Part shown: one piece after another, positions 17,809 through 27,061 of the stretch
Layout: every line of letters starts with the position of its first letter
Position numbering within the stretch: position 1 is the stretch's first letter
Source of the DNA: Sphaerospermopsis sp. SIO1G1
Lineage (GTDB): Bacteria > Cyanobacteriota > Cyanobacteriia > Cyanobacteriales > Nostocaceae
Length of the DNA stretch: 64,000 bases
NCBI GenBank assembly: GCA_010672785.1
Contig: JAAHFX010000007.1
Location: 1-64,000 of the forward strand
Reading direction: 5' to 3'
Position numbers and translations under genes: made by a program
Notes under the pieces: generated by a model
Database searches by the model: none
Told to the model about the DNA's origin: nothing
What the model saw: the letters and a program-made list of their open reading frames with translations, nothing else

Positions 17809-18447
17809 TTGGGCATAGAATTACGCAGTTTCGTATTTCTAGATAGTCTGCAACCGCAACACGCTGCATATATGGGAACAGTAGCCCAAGGTTTCTTACC
17901 ACTACCAGGGGATACATCCTTATGGATTGAAATCTCTCCCGGTATTGAAATCAATAAAATTACAGATGTAGCTTTAAAATCTGCCTCTGTGCGTCCTGGT
18001 GTGCAGATGGTAGAACGACTTTATGGACTTTTAGAAATACATTCCGGTTCACAAGGCGAAATTCGAGCGGCTGGAGATGCGATCTTAGATTATTTACAAG
18101 TTAAAAAACAAGATTGTTTGAAACCTCGTGTCGTATCCAGTCAAATTATTCGTAATATTGATGCTTATCAAACTCAACTGATTAACCGTACCCGTAGAGG
18201 ACAACTTTTGTTAGCAGGAGAAACCCTCTACGTTTTAGAAGTTGAACCCGCAGCTTATGCAGCTTTAGCAGCAAATGAAGCTGAAAAATCAGCCCAAATT
18301 AATATTTTAGCTGTACAAGCAGTAGGTAGTTTTGGCAGACTCTATTTAGGAGGAACAGAACGGGATATTTTAGCTGGAGCGGCTGGAGCTTTAACAGCTA
18401 TTGAAAATTGTCCCGGTCGTACACGTCAAAGTCAACGTCAAGAGTAA
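17809..18447 (+). CDS. ccmP: Carboxysome shell protein CcmP (tandem BMC-T)
   Basis: The 212-residue protein matches CcmP of beta-cyanobacteria in length and sequence: [40 protein letters not shown] and the mirrored second domain [12 protein letters not shown]...FGRLYLGG. Two BMC folds (about 1-100 and 101-205) make a pseudohexameric trimer. CcmP forms a stacked, gated pore in the shell that may pass 3-phosphoglycerate and RuBP. I place the start at a TTG (17809) because a GGAG (17797-17800) lies 8 bases upstream and the product then begins [12 protein letters not shown] as in known CcmP. It is away from the main ccm cluster, as is usual, and is followed after 16 bp by a pentapeptide-repeat gene. 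Confidence 0.93.
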   Translation: MGIELRSFVFLDSLQPQHAAYMGTVAQGFLPLPGDTSLWIEISPGIEINKITDVALKSASVRPGVQMVERLYGLLEIHSGSQGEIRAAGDAILDYLQVKKQDCLKPRVVSSQIIRNIDAYQTQLINRTRRGQLLLAGETLYVLEVEPAAYAALAANEAEKSAQINILAVQAVGSFGRLYLGGTERDILAGAAGALTAIENCPGRTRQSQRQE

Positions 18448-18463
18448 TTAGACAGGAGTAAAA

Positions 18464-19249
18464 ATGCCAAATCAAGAACATTTAAAATTACTGTTAACAG
18501 GTGCAGTTACTTGGAGTCAATGGAGAAATCAAAATCTGGAAATGGAGATAGATTTAAGTGGTGCTGATCTACAACGGGAAAATCTCCGGGGTGCAAATCT
18601 ACAAAATGTTAATTTGAATCAGGTAAATTTAAGTCGGGCTTTGTTGGTGAGAACTGATTTTAGTCAGGCAAATTTGAGTAGTGCTAATTTATCTGCTGCT
18701 CAATTAATAGAGGCGATTTTTTATCAAGCGAATTTGACTATTGCTAATCTGAGTGGGGCAGTTCTTAAAGCCGCAGATTTAAGGGAAGTAACTTTGATTG
18801 GTGCGAATTTGCAAGGTGCAAATTTACGAGATGCTGTGATGACAAATGCTAATTTAATCGGTACTGACTTGGGTTTTGCTAACTTGAAAAATGCTGATTT
18901 AGCCAGTTCCCAATTTATGCGTGGTAATCTTAGTTTTGCTAATTTAATCGGAGTAAATTTAATTGCTGCTGATTTGAGTGAAGCAACTTTATATGAGACC
19001 GAAATGATGCAAAGTTATCTTTATCAAGCAAATTTATATAAGGCGAATTTAAGTAAATGCCATTTAGGTAATTCCTATCTATTCCGCGCTAATTTGAGTC
19101 AGGCTAATTTAACTAATGCGGATTTGAGTTTTGCTAATCTAAAATATGCTAACCTCGCAGGTGCAAATTTAACTGGTGCTAATCTCAGAGGTACAATTTT
19201 AACTGGTGCTAACCTCAGAGGTACAATTTTTCCCAAGGTTGAATATTAG
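18464..19249 (+). CDS. Pentapeptide-repeat protein
   Basis: A 261-residue protein made almost wholly of A(N/D)LXX pentapeptides from about residue 25 to the end, with a short N-terminal lead (HLKLLLTGAVTWSQWRNQN). Such proteins fold as a right-handed quadrilateral beta-helix. They are very common in cyanobacteria and mostly uncharacterised; some inhibit DNA gyrase. It starts 16 bp after ccmP with an AGGAG Shine-Dalgarno, so the two are probably co-transcribed. Whether it has any role at the carboxysome is unknown. Confidence 0.88.
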   Translation: MPNQEHLKLLLTGAVTWSQWRNQNLEMEIDLSGADLQRENLRGANLQNVNLNQVNLSRALLVRTDFSQANLSSANLSAAQLIEAIFYQANLTIANLSGAVLKAADLREVTLIGANLQGANLRDAVMTNANLIGTDLGFANLKNADLASSQFMRGNLSFANLIGVNLIAADLSEATLYETEMMQSYLYQANLYKANLSKCHLGNSYLFRANLSQANLTNADLSFANLKYANLAGANLTGANLRGTILTGANLRGTIFPKVEY

Positions 19250-19578
19250 CTCAGGTAATCTGTGACTGTGTAATAATATATATTTCTTATCTATGCCCAA
19301 AAATCCCAAAAAAGATCAACACGATGTTTTTTGCCCAAAATTATTGATAATTTATAGCAATAAGCAAAAACCGAGTCACGATTTTTCAAGGCCTTGACAT
19401 CTTCAAAGTTAGTGATATCATAGTAATTGAACTAGCCCAAGGGGTTACTGTGTCTATTTTTAGAAACTGAGAGTTTTTTCACAAATTAATAGTTTTATTT
19501 GGATCAAGTCTTGTGATTATTGATCAAAGTTTTTGATTCAGACTTATAGGCGATCGCATGATATATTCTTAAACTTAC

Positions 19579-19765
19579 CAGTTATCAGTTATCAGTTATC
19601 AGTTATCAGTTATCAGTTATCAGTTATCAGTTATCAGTTATCAGTTATCAGTTATCAGTTATCAGTTGTCAGTTATCAGTTATCAGTTATCAGTTATCAC
19701 TGTTCGCTCTTCCCTGTTCACTGTTTACTGCTCACTGTTCACTGTTCACTGTTCACTGTTTCCTG
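19579..19765. repeat. STRR: AGTTATC array then CACTGTT units
   Basis: About 17 copies of AGTTATC followed by irregular TTCACTGTT units. It is the reverse complement of the array after the helicase gene (11.2-11.5 kb), with the two sub-blocks in mirrored order. Confidence 0.95.
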
Positions 19766-19958
19766 AACTCAACAGATAACTTTTTTAGTATTGATTTGAG
19801 TAGGTAGTTCTATCAAATTATCATTTTTATTCCATAAAATTACTATAGAAATACTTAAAGTTACTTACTATAATTTCTATATTTGCTAGCATTTACAGTT
19901 TGAGTGTGTCACAATTTTATATAGTAATTTTTATCTGGTATTACTAACCAGATTAATT

Positions 19959-20180
19959 AGGGTTTGCTGTCCGCATAGCGTGCCGTCAGACATATAAATG
20001 TAAAAACCTTACATTTAAAATATTTCAGGGAATTTGAAATTGAAAAAGTGCAAGCTTTTAGATGGTAGTCACTCGAAAACCGTGCATTTAAACTTGATTC
20101 CAAGGGAAAATTTCTCTGATCTAACACTTGAAACTGTCAAGAGTCACTTGTCTCCACGACAAGACTTTTTGCTGCATCCT
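19959..20180. mobile_element. MITE family B, copy 1 (about 222 bp)
   Basis: Left end AGGGTTTGCTGTCCGCATAG, right end TTTTTGCTGCATCCT. The interior includes GTGCCGTCAGACATATAAAT and a central AAGTGCAAGC...GTGCATTT foldback shared with the other copies. No coding capacity. Confidence 0.75.
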
Positions 20181-20387
20181 CTAATTAAGCTTGTAAATAT
20201 TAGATTTATAGATCATAAATTGATTTATAATCATCCACAGATGAAAAGAAAGGAGTGGCTATTTTGACTATTTTGTTTTCAATGTAATCGCAAATTGAGA
20301 ATAATAGCCTGGAGTTGAGAGATATACACTGTAATATCCTCAGAAAAATTTAATAAAGATATTAAAACAATATTAAAAGTATGAAAA

Positions 20388-23300
20388 ATGGTAACAATTA
20401 CAAACTTATTAACTAATACGCTGGCAAATCATTATTACATACCTCATGGGCATTGTTATTTATGGCAAACGCCCTTATTGGGATTACACATAGTGAGTGA
20501 TGCCTTAATTGGTATTGCTTATCTCTCAATTCCTGTCATGTTAATTGCCTTCAATAACAAGCGTAAATTCATACTCTTTTCTAAAGTTTTTACTTTATTT
20601 AGTGCATTTATTATCTTTTGTGGTATTGGGCATTTCTTAGATATTTGGACATTGTGGTATCCTCACTACTGGATTAGTGGCATTGAAAAAGCCATCACGG
20701 CCATAATTTCTTGTTACACAGCATTACAGTTAGTCGAATTATTGCCCACATTCTTAGCCTTAAAAACTCCAGAGCAGTTAGAAAAGATTAACCAAGAATT
20801 ACAACAGCAAATAGTAGAAAGACAAAAGGCAGAAAAAACATTAACAACGATCGTCTCTGGAACAGCATCTGTCACAGGGGAGGAGTTTTTTAAAGCTTTA
20901 GTGCAAAACCTGGCTTGCGTTTTAGATGCAACTTATGTATTAATTTCTGAAGCTGTAGATGATTCCCCTGGCAAATTTCGGACATTAGCATTTTGGAATA
21001 TTGACAGTTTAGGGGAAAATCTGGAATATGAATTAGCTGGTACTCCTTGTCAGTCAGTCATAGAAAAGGAGATGCTATGCGTATATCAAAATAACGTAAA
21101 AGAATTATTTCCCCATTCTCCATTACTTCAAAGCATGGATATCCAAAGCTATATAGGCATACCATTGATGGATTATTATAATCAAACCATAGGTTGTCTA
21201 TGTATTTTGGATAATAAGACTATTCAAACAGATGAAATCACCGAAGCAATTTTGTCAGTATTTGCGATTCGTGCTGCTACTGAATTACAACGAAAATGGG
21301 CGCAGGAAGCAAAAATTAAAGCCTATCAAAATTTAGAAGCGCGAATTAAAGATAGAACCACAGCCTTAGTAGCAGCCAACAATGCCCTAGAAAATGAAAT
21401 TGGTGAGCGTATCGCGGTAGAAACGACTCTAAGAGTAATGGCAGACAGAGAAAAAGCCATCAACAGTATAATTCTCAGAATGCGGCAGACCCTAGATTTA
21501 GAATCCATATTTCAAATTACTACATCAGAATTAAGACAAACAATTGCTTGCGATCGCGTTTTAATTTATCAGTTTAATTCAGACTGGAGTGGGGAATTAG
21601 TCTCTGAATCAGTTACAGGAAATTGGAACAAGTTGTTACCAAACAGAGCAGATGATCCACAAATAACCAAAGTAGCTATAGATGATAGTGACTGTATCAA
21701 CAACCAACTAGCCACCGCAGAAATCATAAGTAGTGATACTTATTTACAAAATAATCAAGGTGGTTCATTAAAAACCAAAAATAGTTATTGTTGTGTTAGT
21801 GACATTTACGCTGCTGGTTTTAATGATTGCTATTTAAACTTATTAGAAGAATTACAAGCCAGAGCATACATTATCACTCCCATTTTTTGTAAGCATGAAC
21901 TCTGGGGTTTATTAGCAGCTTACCAAAATGACAAACCCCGACAATGGCAAAGTGCAGAGCTGGCAATTGTCACCCAAATCGGTAATCAATTAGGTGTAGC
22001 TGTACAACAAGCAGAACTATTTGCCCAAGTACAAAAACAAGCCCAAGAGCTACAAATAGCCAAGGACGAAGCTGATGCAGCTAACCGTGCTAAAAGTGAA
22101 TTTTTAGCCAACATGAGCCATGAATTACGGACTCCCCTGAATGCTATTCTTGGTTTTACTCAATTAATGCAGCAAGATTTAGCTATTAATACTCACCACC
22201 GCAAATATATGGAGATTATCAACAATAGTGGTGAGCATCTGCTGTCTTTAATTAATGATGTTTTGGAAATGTCCAAAATTGAAGCAGGTAGAACCACACT
22301 CTGTGAAACAGAATTTGATTTATATAAATTACTATTTTCCCTGGCTTCTATGTTACAACTTAAAGCCAGTAATAAAAACTTACAACTCAACTTTGATTAT
22401 GATCAGCATCTACCACAATATGTGACATCTGATGAAAATAAAATCCGTCAGATATTGATTAACCTATTAGGTAATGCAATTAAGTTTACAGAAAGAGGAA
22501 GTGTGATTCTCAGAGTCAAAAGAGAAGTACAAAGTACAACCCCAGAAAATTCATCATCCAAAGTCAATCTTCGCTTTGAAGTAGAAGACACAGGTTTAGG
22601 AATTGAACCAGAGGAAATTAATAAACTATTTCAACCCTTTCAGCAAGCAAGAGCTGGACAAAAATCTAGAGAAGGTACCGGTTTAGGACTACGCATCAGC
22701 TATAAATTTGTGGAATTGATGGGAGGGGAAATTACTGTTAATAGTAAAGTCGGTAAAGGCAGTTGTTTTAGTTTTAACATCCCAGTTACTTTAGCTCCAG
22801 CAATTAAGAATGAAAAACTCTTAGATTTTAAAGATGTAGTGGGTATTGTTTCAGGACAAAATCATCGAATTTTAATTGTTGAAGATAATGCCACTAACCG
22901 CTTACTATTGCGGCAGATTTTAAAGAATTTAGGATTAGAAATAGAAGAAGTTGAAAATGGGGAAGAGGCAATATCGGCCTGGAGGAAATACCAGCCAGAC
23001 TTAATTTTTATGGATATGCAAATGCCTATTTTAGATGGTTACACAGCTACTCAAAGAATTCGCTTGCAAGAGCAACAATCAATATGGAAAACAACATCCT
23101 CACATACAAAAATTATTGCTTTAACTGCTAGTGCCTTTACCGAACAAAAACAAGATACACTGATGGCTGGTTGTGATGACTTTGTGAGTAAGCCATTTCG
23201 TCGAGAAGAGATATTAGCCGTATTAGCAAATCATTTGCATATTCAATTCCTACATCAACAACATTTAGATAATGTAGCAGAGGATAACAATCAAAAATCT

Positions 23301-23516
23301 GACTTTATACTCGATCAGCAAGCTTTAGCAATCATGCCTGGTGAATGGCTGCATGAATTAAACTTTGCCTCTGCTCAAGGTAATGATGATAAATGTTTAG
23401 AATTACTAGCGGATATTCCCTCTGAGCAAACAGATCTAATTGACGAATTAACAAAACTAATTGAAAATTATCAATTTGATAAAATCATCAATTTAACTCA
23501 AGTAGTGAAGAATTAG
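20388..23516 (+). CDS. Ethylene-receptor/cyanobacteriochrome-like hybrid histidine kinase
   Basis: A 1042-residue hybrid kinase. Residues 1-125 form a three-helix ethylene-binding domain. Asp38, Tyr45, Pro49, Cys78 and His82 keep the exact spacing of plant ETR1 residues Asp25, Tyr32, Pro36, Cys65 and His69, including the Cu-ligand pair. Then come a GAF (about 155-305), a coiled coil, and a second GAF (about 363-550) of the red/green cyanobacteriochrome type. The second GAF has LQNNQGG, DIYAAGF and a Cys at the canonical bilin position (Cys481), followed by Tyr rather than His. HisKA has His578 in [10 protein letters not shown]; the ATPase domain follows (about 680-800); the receiver has Asp876 (about 826-945), then a 95-residue tail. 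The architecture recalls Synechocystis Slr1212 (Etr1/UirS). Dual ethylene and light sensing is inference. Confidence 0.9.
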   Translation: MVTITNLLTNTLANHYYIPHGHCYLWQTPLLGLHIVSDALIGIAYLSIPVMLIAFNNKRKFILFSKVFTLFSAFIIFCGIGHFLDIWTLWYPHYWISGIEKAITAIISCYTALQLVELLPTFLALKTPEQLEKINQELQQQIVERQKAEKTLTTIVSGTASVTGEEFFKALVQNLACVLDATYVLISEAVDDSPGKFRTLAFWNIDSLGENLEYELAGTPCQSVIEKEMLCVYQNNVKELFPHSPLLQSMDIQSYIGIPLMDYYNQTIGCLCILDNKTIQTDEITEAILSVFAIRAATELQRKWAQEAKIKAYQNLEARIKDRTTALVAANNALENEIGERIAVETTLRVMADREKAINSIILRMRQTLDLESIFQITTSELRQTIACDRVLIYQFNSDWSGELVSESVTGNWNKLLPNRADDPQITKVAIDDSDCINNQLATAEIISSDTYLQNNQGGSLKTKNSYCCVSDIYAAGFNDCYLNLLEELQARAYIITPIFCKHELWGLLAAYQNDKPRQWQSAELAIVTQIGNQLGVAVQQAELFAQVQKQAQELQIAKDEADAANRAKSEFLANMSHELRTPLNAILGFTQLMQQDLAINTHHRKYMEIINNSGEHLLSLINDVLEMSKIEAGRTTLCETEFDLYKLLFSLASMLQLKASNKNLQLNFDYDQHLPQYVTSDENKIRQILINLLGNAIKFTERGSVILRVKREVQSTTPENSSSKVNLRFEVEDTGLGIEPEEINKLFQPFQQARAGQKSREGTGLGLRISYKFVELMGGEITVNSKVGKGSCFSFNIPVTLAPAIKNEKLLDFKDVVGIVSGQNHRILIVEDNATNRLLLRQILKNLGLEIEEVENGEEAISAWRKYQPDLIFMDMQMPILDGYTATQRIRLQEQQSIWKTTSSHTKIIALTASAFTEQKQDTLMAGCDDFVSKPFRREEILAVLANHLHIQFLHQQHLDNVAEDNNQKSDFILDQQALAIMPGEWLHELNFASAQGNDDKCLELLADIPSEQTDLIDELTKLIENYQFDKIINLTQVVKN

Positions 23517-23713
23517 GTCGAAACAATACTATAATTACATTACCACTATCACCGGAATTAGCTAATTATTAATAATAGTTATTGATTAGTGTAGCACCCT
23601 AACTAGTTACTGTTTCTCTGTCCTCTAAAATTAAATGAATTTTCTGCCTCATTAGTATTAAAATTGTTGTAATGCTAAATCTGGTTATGAACAGGTTTTT
23701 TGACTAATTTATC

Positions 23714-23771
23714 TCAAAACCTCTGGCCTAGCCTCATGAATAAGTGGAATATGGCAACTGGATTTAATGTA
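23714..23771. repeat. CCTAGCCTCATGAATAA dispersed repeat, copy 1
   Basis: Shares GCCTAGCCTCATGAATAA and TATGGCAACTG with 36161-36220. Both copies lie in leaders, several hundred bases upstream of plus-strand genes. Noncoding. Confidence 0.6.
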
Positions 23772-23995
23772 AATTTGTGTTTCAAAGTAATAAATACATT
23801 TGAAAAAATCTGTTCTGTAAAGATTAAAAGTAGATGCAAATCAAAAAGCAAATAACTAGCAGCTAAATACCATTTCATTTATCAGTACTGCTAGCTGAAG
23901 CAAAAAGGTGGAAATGAATATTCTTATCTTTTTGCCTGATAATGATAGTCTTTAGACCACAATTTTTTGGTACATAGGTGTGAGTGAATAAATAT

Positions 23996-24142
23996 GAAAA
24001 CTTTATAGGTAAAGGTTTTTAGGCAATTTGAAATTTTTAAATGCTATCTTTTATGGTTTGGAAACTCAAAAAGATTGCATTTAATTCCTACTTCCAGGGA
24101 AAATATTTCCCATCCAACTCTAATAATTTTGTAGCAACCCCT
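23996..24142. mobile_element. MITE family B, divergent copy
   Basis: Shares the internal AGGCAATTTGAAATTT...AAATGC...GCATTT foldback and a right end TAGCAACCCCT with the family. The left end is not recognisable. Confidence 0.45.
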
Positions 24143-24150
24143 AATTAATT

Positions 24151-25989
24151 ATGGCAACAATTCAACATTTAGGCTCATCTATGAAAAGCTTAAGATCAAT
24201 AGATAATTTACCATCATCTAAACCAGTCAATATTTTAATTGTTGATGATACTTTAGAGAATATTCGTTTACTATCTAGTATTCTACAAAAACATGGATAT
24301 AAAACTCGTAAAGCTATTACTGGTAAAATGGCATTAACTGCCGTAGAGACTGATCCTCCATCCTTAATTTTGTTAGACATTAGAATGCCAGATATAACTG
24401 GTTATGAAGTTTGTCAGAACCTTAAATCTAATCCCAAAACCTTTCATATCCCTATAATTTTTATCAGTGCTGCGGATGATGTCAATGATAAATTAGAAGG
24501 TTTTAAAGCCGGCGGAGCAGACTATATCACTAAACCATTTCACATAGAAGAAGTATTAGCTAGAGTTGAACATCAACTAACAATCATTACAGCTTACCAA
24601 ACAATTAATGAACTAAATTCTAGGTTAGAAGAAAGGGTAAAAAAAAGAACCAAGCAACTAGAAATAGCCAATACTAAATTATCAGAAATGGCTTTTCAAG
24701 ATTCTTTAACAAAGTTGCCAAACAGAGCTTTATTAATGAAAGAACTTTGTCAAGCTATTGAAAGACAAACCACTAACCCTGATAATAAATTTGCTGTTTT
24801 ATATCTTGATTGCGATCGCTTTAAAATTATCAACGATTCTCTGGGACATTTAGCAGGTGATGAGTTATTAATCGCTTTATCAAAAAGATTGAAATCAATT
24901 TTAAATTCAGAAGATTTATTGGCTAGATTAGGAGGAGATGAATTTATCATTCTACTCAAAAAAATTACAGATAAATTTCATGTTAAATCCATCATTGATA
25001 AAATATTTGCTGGTTTTCAAGAACCTTTTATTCTCAGAGATATAGAATTTTTTCTATCCTTTAGTATCGGTGTTGTCATTGATTGTTCTCACTACCATGA
25101 ACCTGAAGCCATACTCCGTCATGCAGATATAGCCATGTATAAAGCTAAATCTCAAGGCAAACATCAATATAAAATTTTCGCCCAAGCAATGTATGATGAG
25201 TCTTGTCAACACTTGCAGATGGAAACAGAATTACGGAAAGGAATACCGTGTTCAGGACTTAAACTTTATTATCAAACAATTATCAAATTAGATACAGGAA
25301 AAATAGTTGGTGTTGAATCTTTAGTGCGTTGGTTTCATCCTACTTTAGGTCAGATATCCCCTGCTGAACTTATCGCTGTTGCTGAAGAAACTGGGTTAAT
25401 TATTCAAATAGGAGGATGGATACTCAAACAAGCCTGTTATCAACTTCGTTCGTGGCAAGAGCAAAAGATAGTTGATTCCTCTTTTTATATTAGTGTTAAT
25501 GTTTCTGCTTATCAATTTTCTCACTCTAAATTTATTCAGCAACTCGATGAAATATTGGCAGAAACCCAACTTTCTCCAGAATGCCTGAAATTAGAAATCA
25601 CTGAAACCATCATCATGGATCATTCCTCATTTGCGGCTACAGTAATTGATAAAATTCGCCACAGAAATATTCAACTATGTATTGATGATTTCGGTACTGG
25701 CTACTCATCTTTGAGTTACTTACATTCTTTCCCTGTAGATAATTTGAAAATAGACCGTTCCTTCATTAATCGTTTAAGAACTACCCCTGCCAGTTTCAGT
25801 ATGGTGCAAGCGATGATCCAAATCGCTCAAAATATGGGGATGAATGTTATTGCTGAAGGCATAGAAACCCCAGAACAGTGGGAACAACTCAAACTACTAA
25901 ATTGCCATTTTGGTCAGGGGTTCTTATTTTCTAAACCTCTAGAACCTGAAGAAATGGCCAATTTAATTGTCAGCAGTCACAGTCTATAG
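24151..25989 (+). CDS. Response regulator with GGDEF and EAL domains
   Basis: A 612-residue protein. The receiver domain (about 25-145) has phospho-acceptor Asp76 in LILLDIRMPDITGYE. A coiled linker, a GGDEF domain with intact GGDEF at 261-265, and an EAL domain (about 345-605) follow. The EAL signature reads ESL (389-391) and is followed by DDFGTGYSSL and a conserved IAEGIE motif. GGDEF makes and EAL breaks c-di-GMP; both sets of motifs look largely intact, so net activity cannot be predicted. It sits between two histidine kinase genes on the same strand, but the gaps are long. Phosphorylation by one of them is plausible, not shown. Confidence 0.9.
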   Translation: MATIQHLGSSMKSLRSIDNLPSSKPVNILIVDDTLENIRLLSSILQKHGYKTRKAITGKMALTAVETDPPSLILLDIRMPDITGYEVCQNLKSNPKTFHIPIIFISAADDVNDKLEGFKAGGADYITKPFHIEEVLARVEHQLTIITAYQTINELNSRLEERVKKRTKQLEIANTKLSEMAFQDSLTKLPNRALLMKELCQAIERQTTNPDNKFAVLYLDCDRFKIINDSLGHLAGDELLIALSKRLKSILNSEDLLARLGGDEFIILLKKITDKFHVKSIIDKIFAGFQEPFILRDIEFFLSFSIGVVIDCSHYHEPEAILRHADIAMYKAKSQGKHQYKIFAQAMYDESCQHLQMETELRKGIPCSGLKLYYQTIIKLDTGKIVGVESLVRWFHPTLGQISPAELIAVAEETGLIIQIGGWILKQACYQLRSWQEQKIVDSSFYISVNVSAYQFSHSKFIQQLDEILAETQLSPECLKLEITETIIMDHSSFAATVIDKIRHRNIQLCIDDFGTGYSSLSYLHSFPVDNLKIDRSFINRLRTTPASFSMVQAMIQIAQNMGMNVIAEGIETPEQWEQLKLLNCHFGQGFLFSKPLEPEEMANLIVSSHSL

Positions 25990-26149
25990 CTTACATATAA
26001 GGTTATTAGTAGTGCAATATCAATTTACCTGTGAGTAAACCTCAAGTTTATTCATGGGATAATGAATTTAATCAATCAATTGATGTTATGTTTATATATA
26101 AGACCTTAGATTAATTTATTCTCTAAGACTAAACTAAATTAATTTATTT

Positions 26150-26361
26150 AGGATTTGCTAAAAAAGTGATCGGTAAAAGCTAGGGAGTAGAGAGTAGTTT
26201 GAGATAGTTGGTAAGTGTAAATTTTCACCCTAAACGCAAGGTTTTACGCTTTGATACTCTTAATTCTTGCAATTTCTCAATCTTAATTCGCCTCTAATTC
26301 TTTAATAGCAATATTTTCGCGCTTATATGCCTGAAGGCAGGCTACGCAGACAGCAAGCCCT
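26150..26361. mobile_element. MITE family B, copy 2 (inverted, about 212 bp)
   Basis: Reads AGGATTTGCTAAAAAAGTGA at the left and GGCTACGCAGACAGCAAGCC up to AGCCCT at the right. This is the reverse orientation of the copies at 19959 and 34120. Confidence 0.7.
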
Positions 26362-26469
26362 ATTTAGAATACTTTCAGCAAGAACTAATTAGACCTTGCT
26401 GAAACAGTTTTTCAGTAATAGAAAAACCTGATATAAGTCCTAGATATATAACTATTGACAGGTGACAAT

Positions 26470-26557
26470 AAGTAGGAGAGCAGGCAGCTTTCTAACAAAG
26501 GAGAAGATACCCCAATAATAGGGTTCTGGGAAGGGGTTTGTACCCATGCTCTACTTT
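26470..26557. ncRNA. Candidate structured noncoding RNA
   Basis: An 88-bp segment richer in G and C than its surroundings. AGTAGGAGAGCA (26471-26482) can pair with TGCTCTACT (26547-26555) as a closing stem with a two-base bulge. Inside are CCC-AATAATA-GGG and GGG-TTTGTA-CCC hairpins. I do not recognise a known RNA family, it lacks the GEMM c-di-GMP riboswitch core, and the strand is undetermined. It could equally be a decayed repeat. Confidence 0.3.
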
Positions 26558-27061
26558 GTGCTAGCTCATTTCTCTTTTACTTCTTTGGTGACTCTTAAGA
26601 GTTTTAGAGAGTTAGAAATTGTTAATTTTCATCTATCTAAAGTATGAGATTTTTTAGTTCTCACTTTTAAAAATCTGACATTGATGGAAGATGACAATGG
26701 CTAAAACTCTTTTCCCTTCAGTAGTTAACATCTATTCAGCAAAAGGTAATGACTTAGAATTTACATATTGACAGAACATAGAAAAGATGGAGTATACTTT
26801 GCCAACATTTCAACGAAATTTTTCACCAATTTTCGGGCAGTGTATTGAGCCTCTGCCAAGTGATGGCAATTTATGTAAACTTCATATTTAAAAGCATGAA
26901 ACTTCACAATTTTTGTTCATCCACAAAAGGTAAAATTTGTACAGTGTATAAGTCATATTACTAACCACTAATAGTAAAAAGCAATATAATAGTAAATAAT
27001 AAAAACTTAACTATCTGTCAACATTAACCACAACTTATTCATAGTAACCAAACACTAACCA

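Larger units (their letters stand above)
19250..20387. other. Intergenic region filled by repeats
   Basis: It holds an AT-rich stretch without a clear gene (19250-19570), an AGTTATC array (19579-19700), CTGTTCA-type repeats (19701-19765) and a full family B MITE (19959-20180). The last 200 bp are the leader of the ethylene-receptor-like kinase. Open frames of 77 codons here only translate the repeats. Confidence 0.6.
23517..24150. other. Intergenic region with two repeat elements
   Basis: No gene seen. It contains a CCTAGCCTCATGAATAA...TATGGCAACTG element (23714-23771), also found at 36161-36220, and a divergent family B MITE (about 23996-24142) that ends 8 bases before the next start codon. 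Confidence 0.5.
25990..27061. other. Long intergenic region with MITE and possible structured RNA
   Basis: 1.07 kb with no convincing protein gene on either strand. It holds a complete family B MITE (26150-26361, inverted), a GC-richer segment with a closing inverted repeat (26470-26557) and AT-rich leader DNA of the downstream regulator-kinase. Confidence 0.55.

Noticed and set aside
19293..19394. 33-codon frame MPKNPKKDQHDVF...
   Set aside because: No Shine-Dalgarno, no membrane helix and no recognisable motif; likely chance.
19533..19766. 77-codon open frame reading VISYQLS repeats
   Set aside because: It only translates the AGTTATC heptamer array, which has no stop in this frame. The same happens at 35867-36064.
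20034..20267. 77-codon open frame before the ethylene-receptor-like gene
   Set aside because: Mostly the right half of a family B MITE. A matching frame on the other strand at 34106-34342 comes from another copy of the same element.
21700..21840. DXCF-type second cysteine in the cyanobacteriochrome-like GAF
   Set aside because: The aligned position reads DTYL, and the nearby DSDCIN cysteine is out of register, so a two-cysteine photocycle is not supported.
26470..26557. c-di-GMP (GEMM) riboswitch between c-di-GMP genes
   Set aside because: The conserved GEMM core is not present, and the segment is far from the next start codon.
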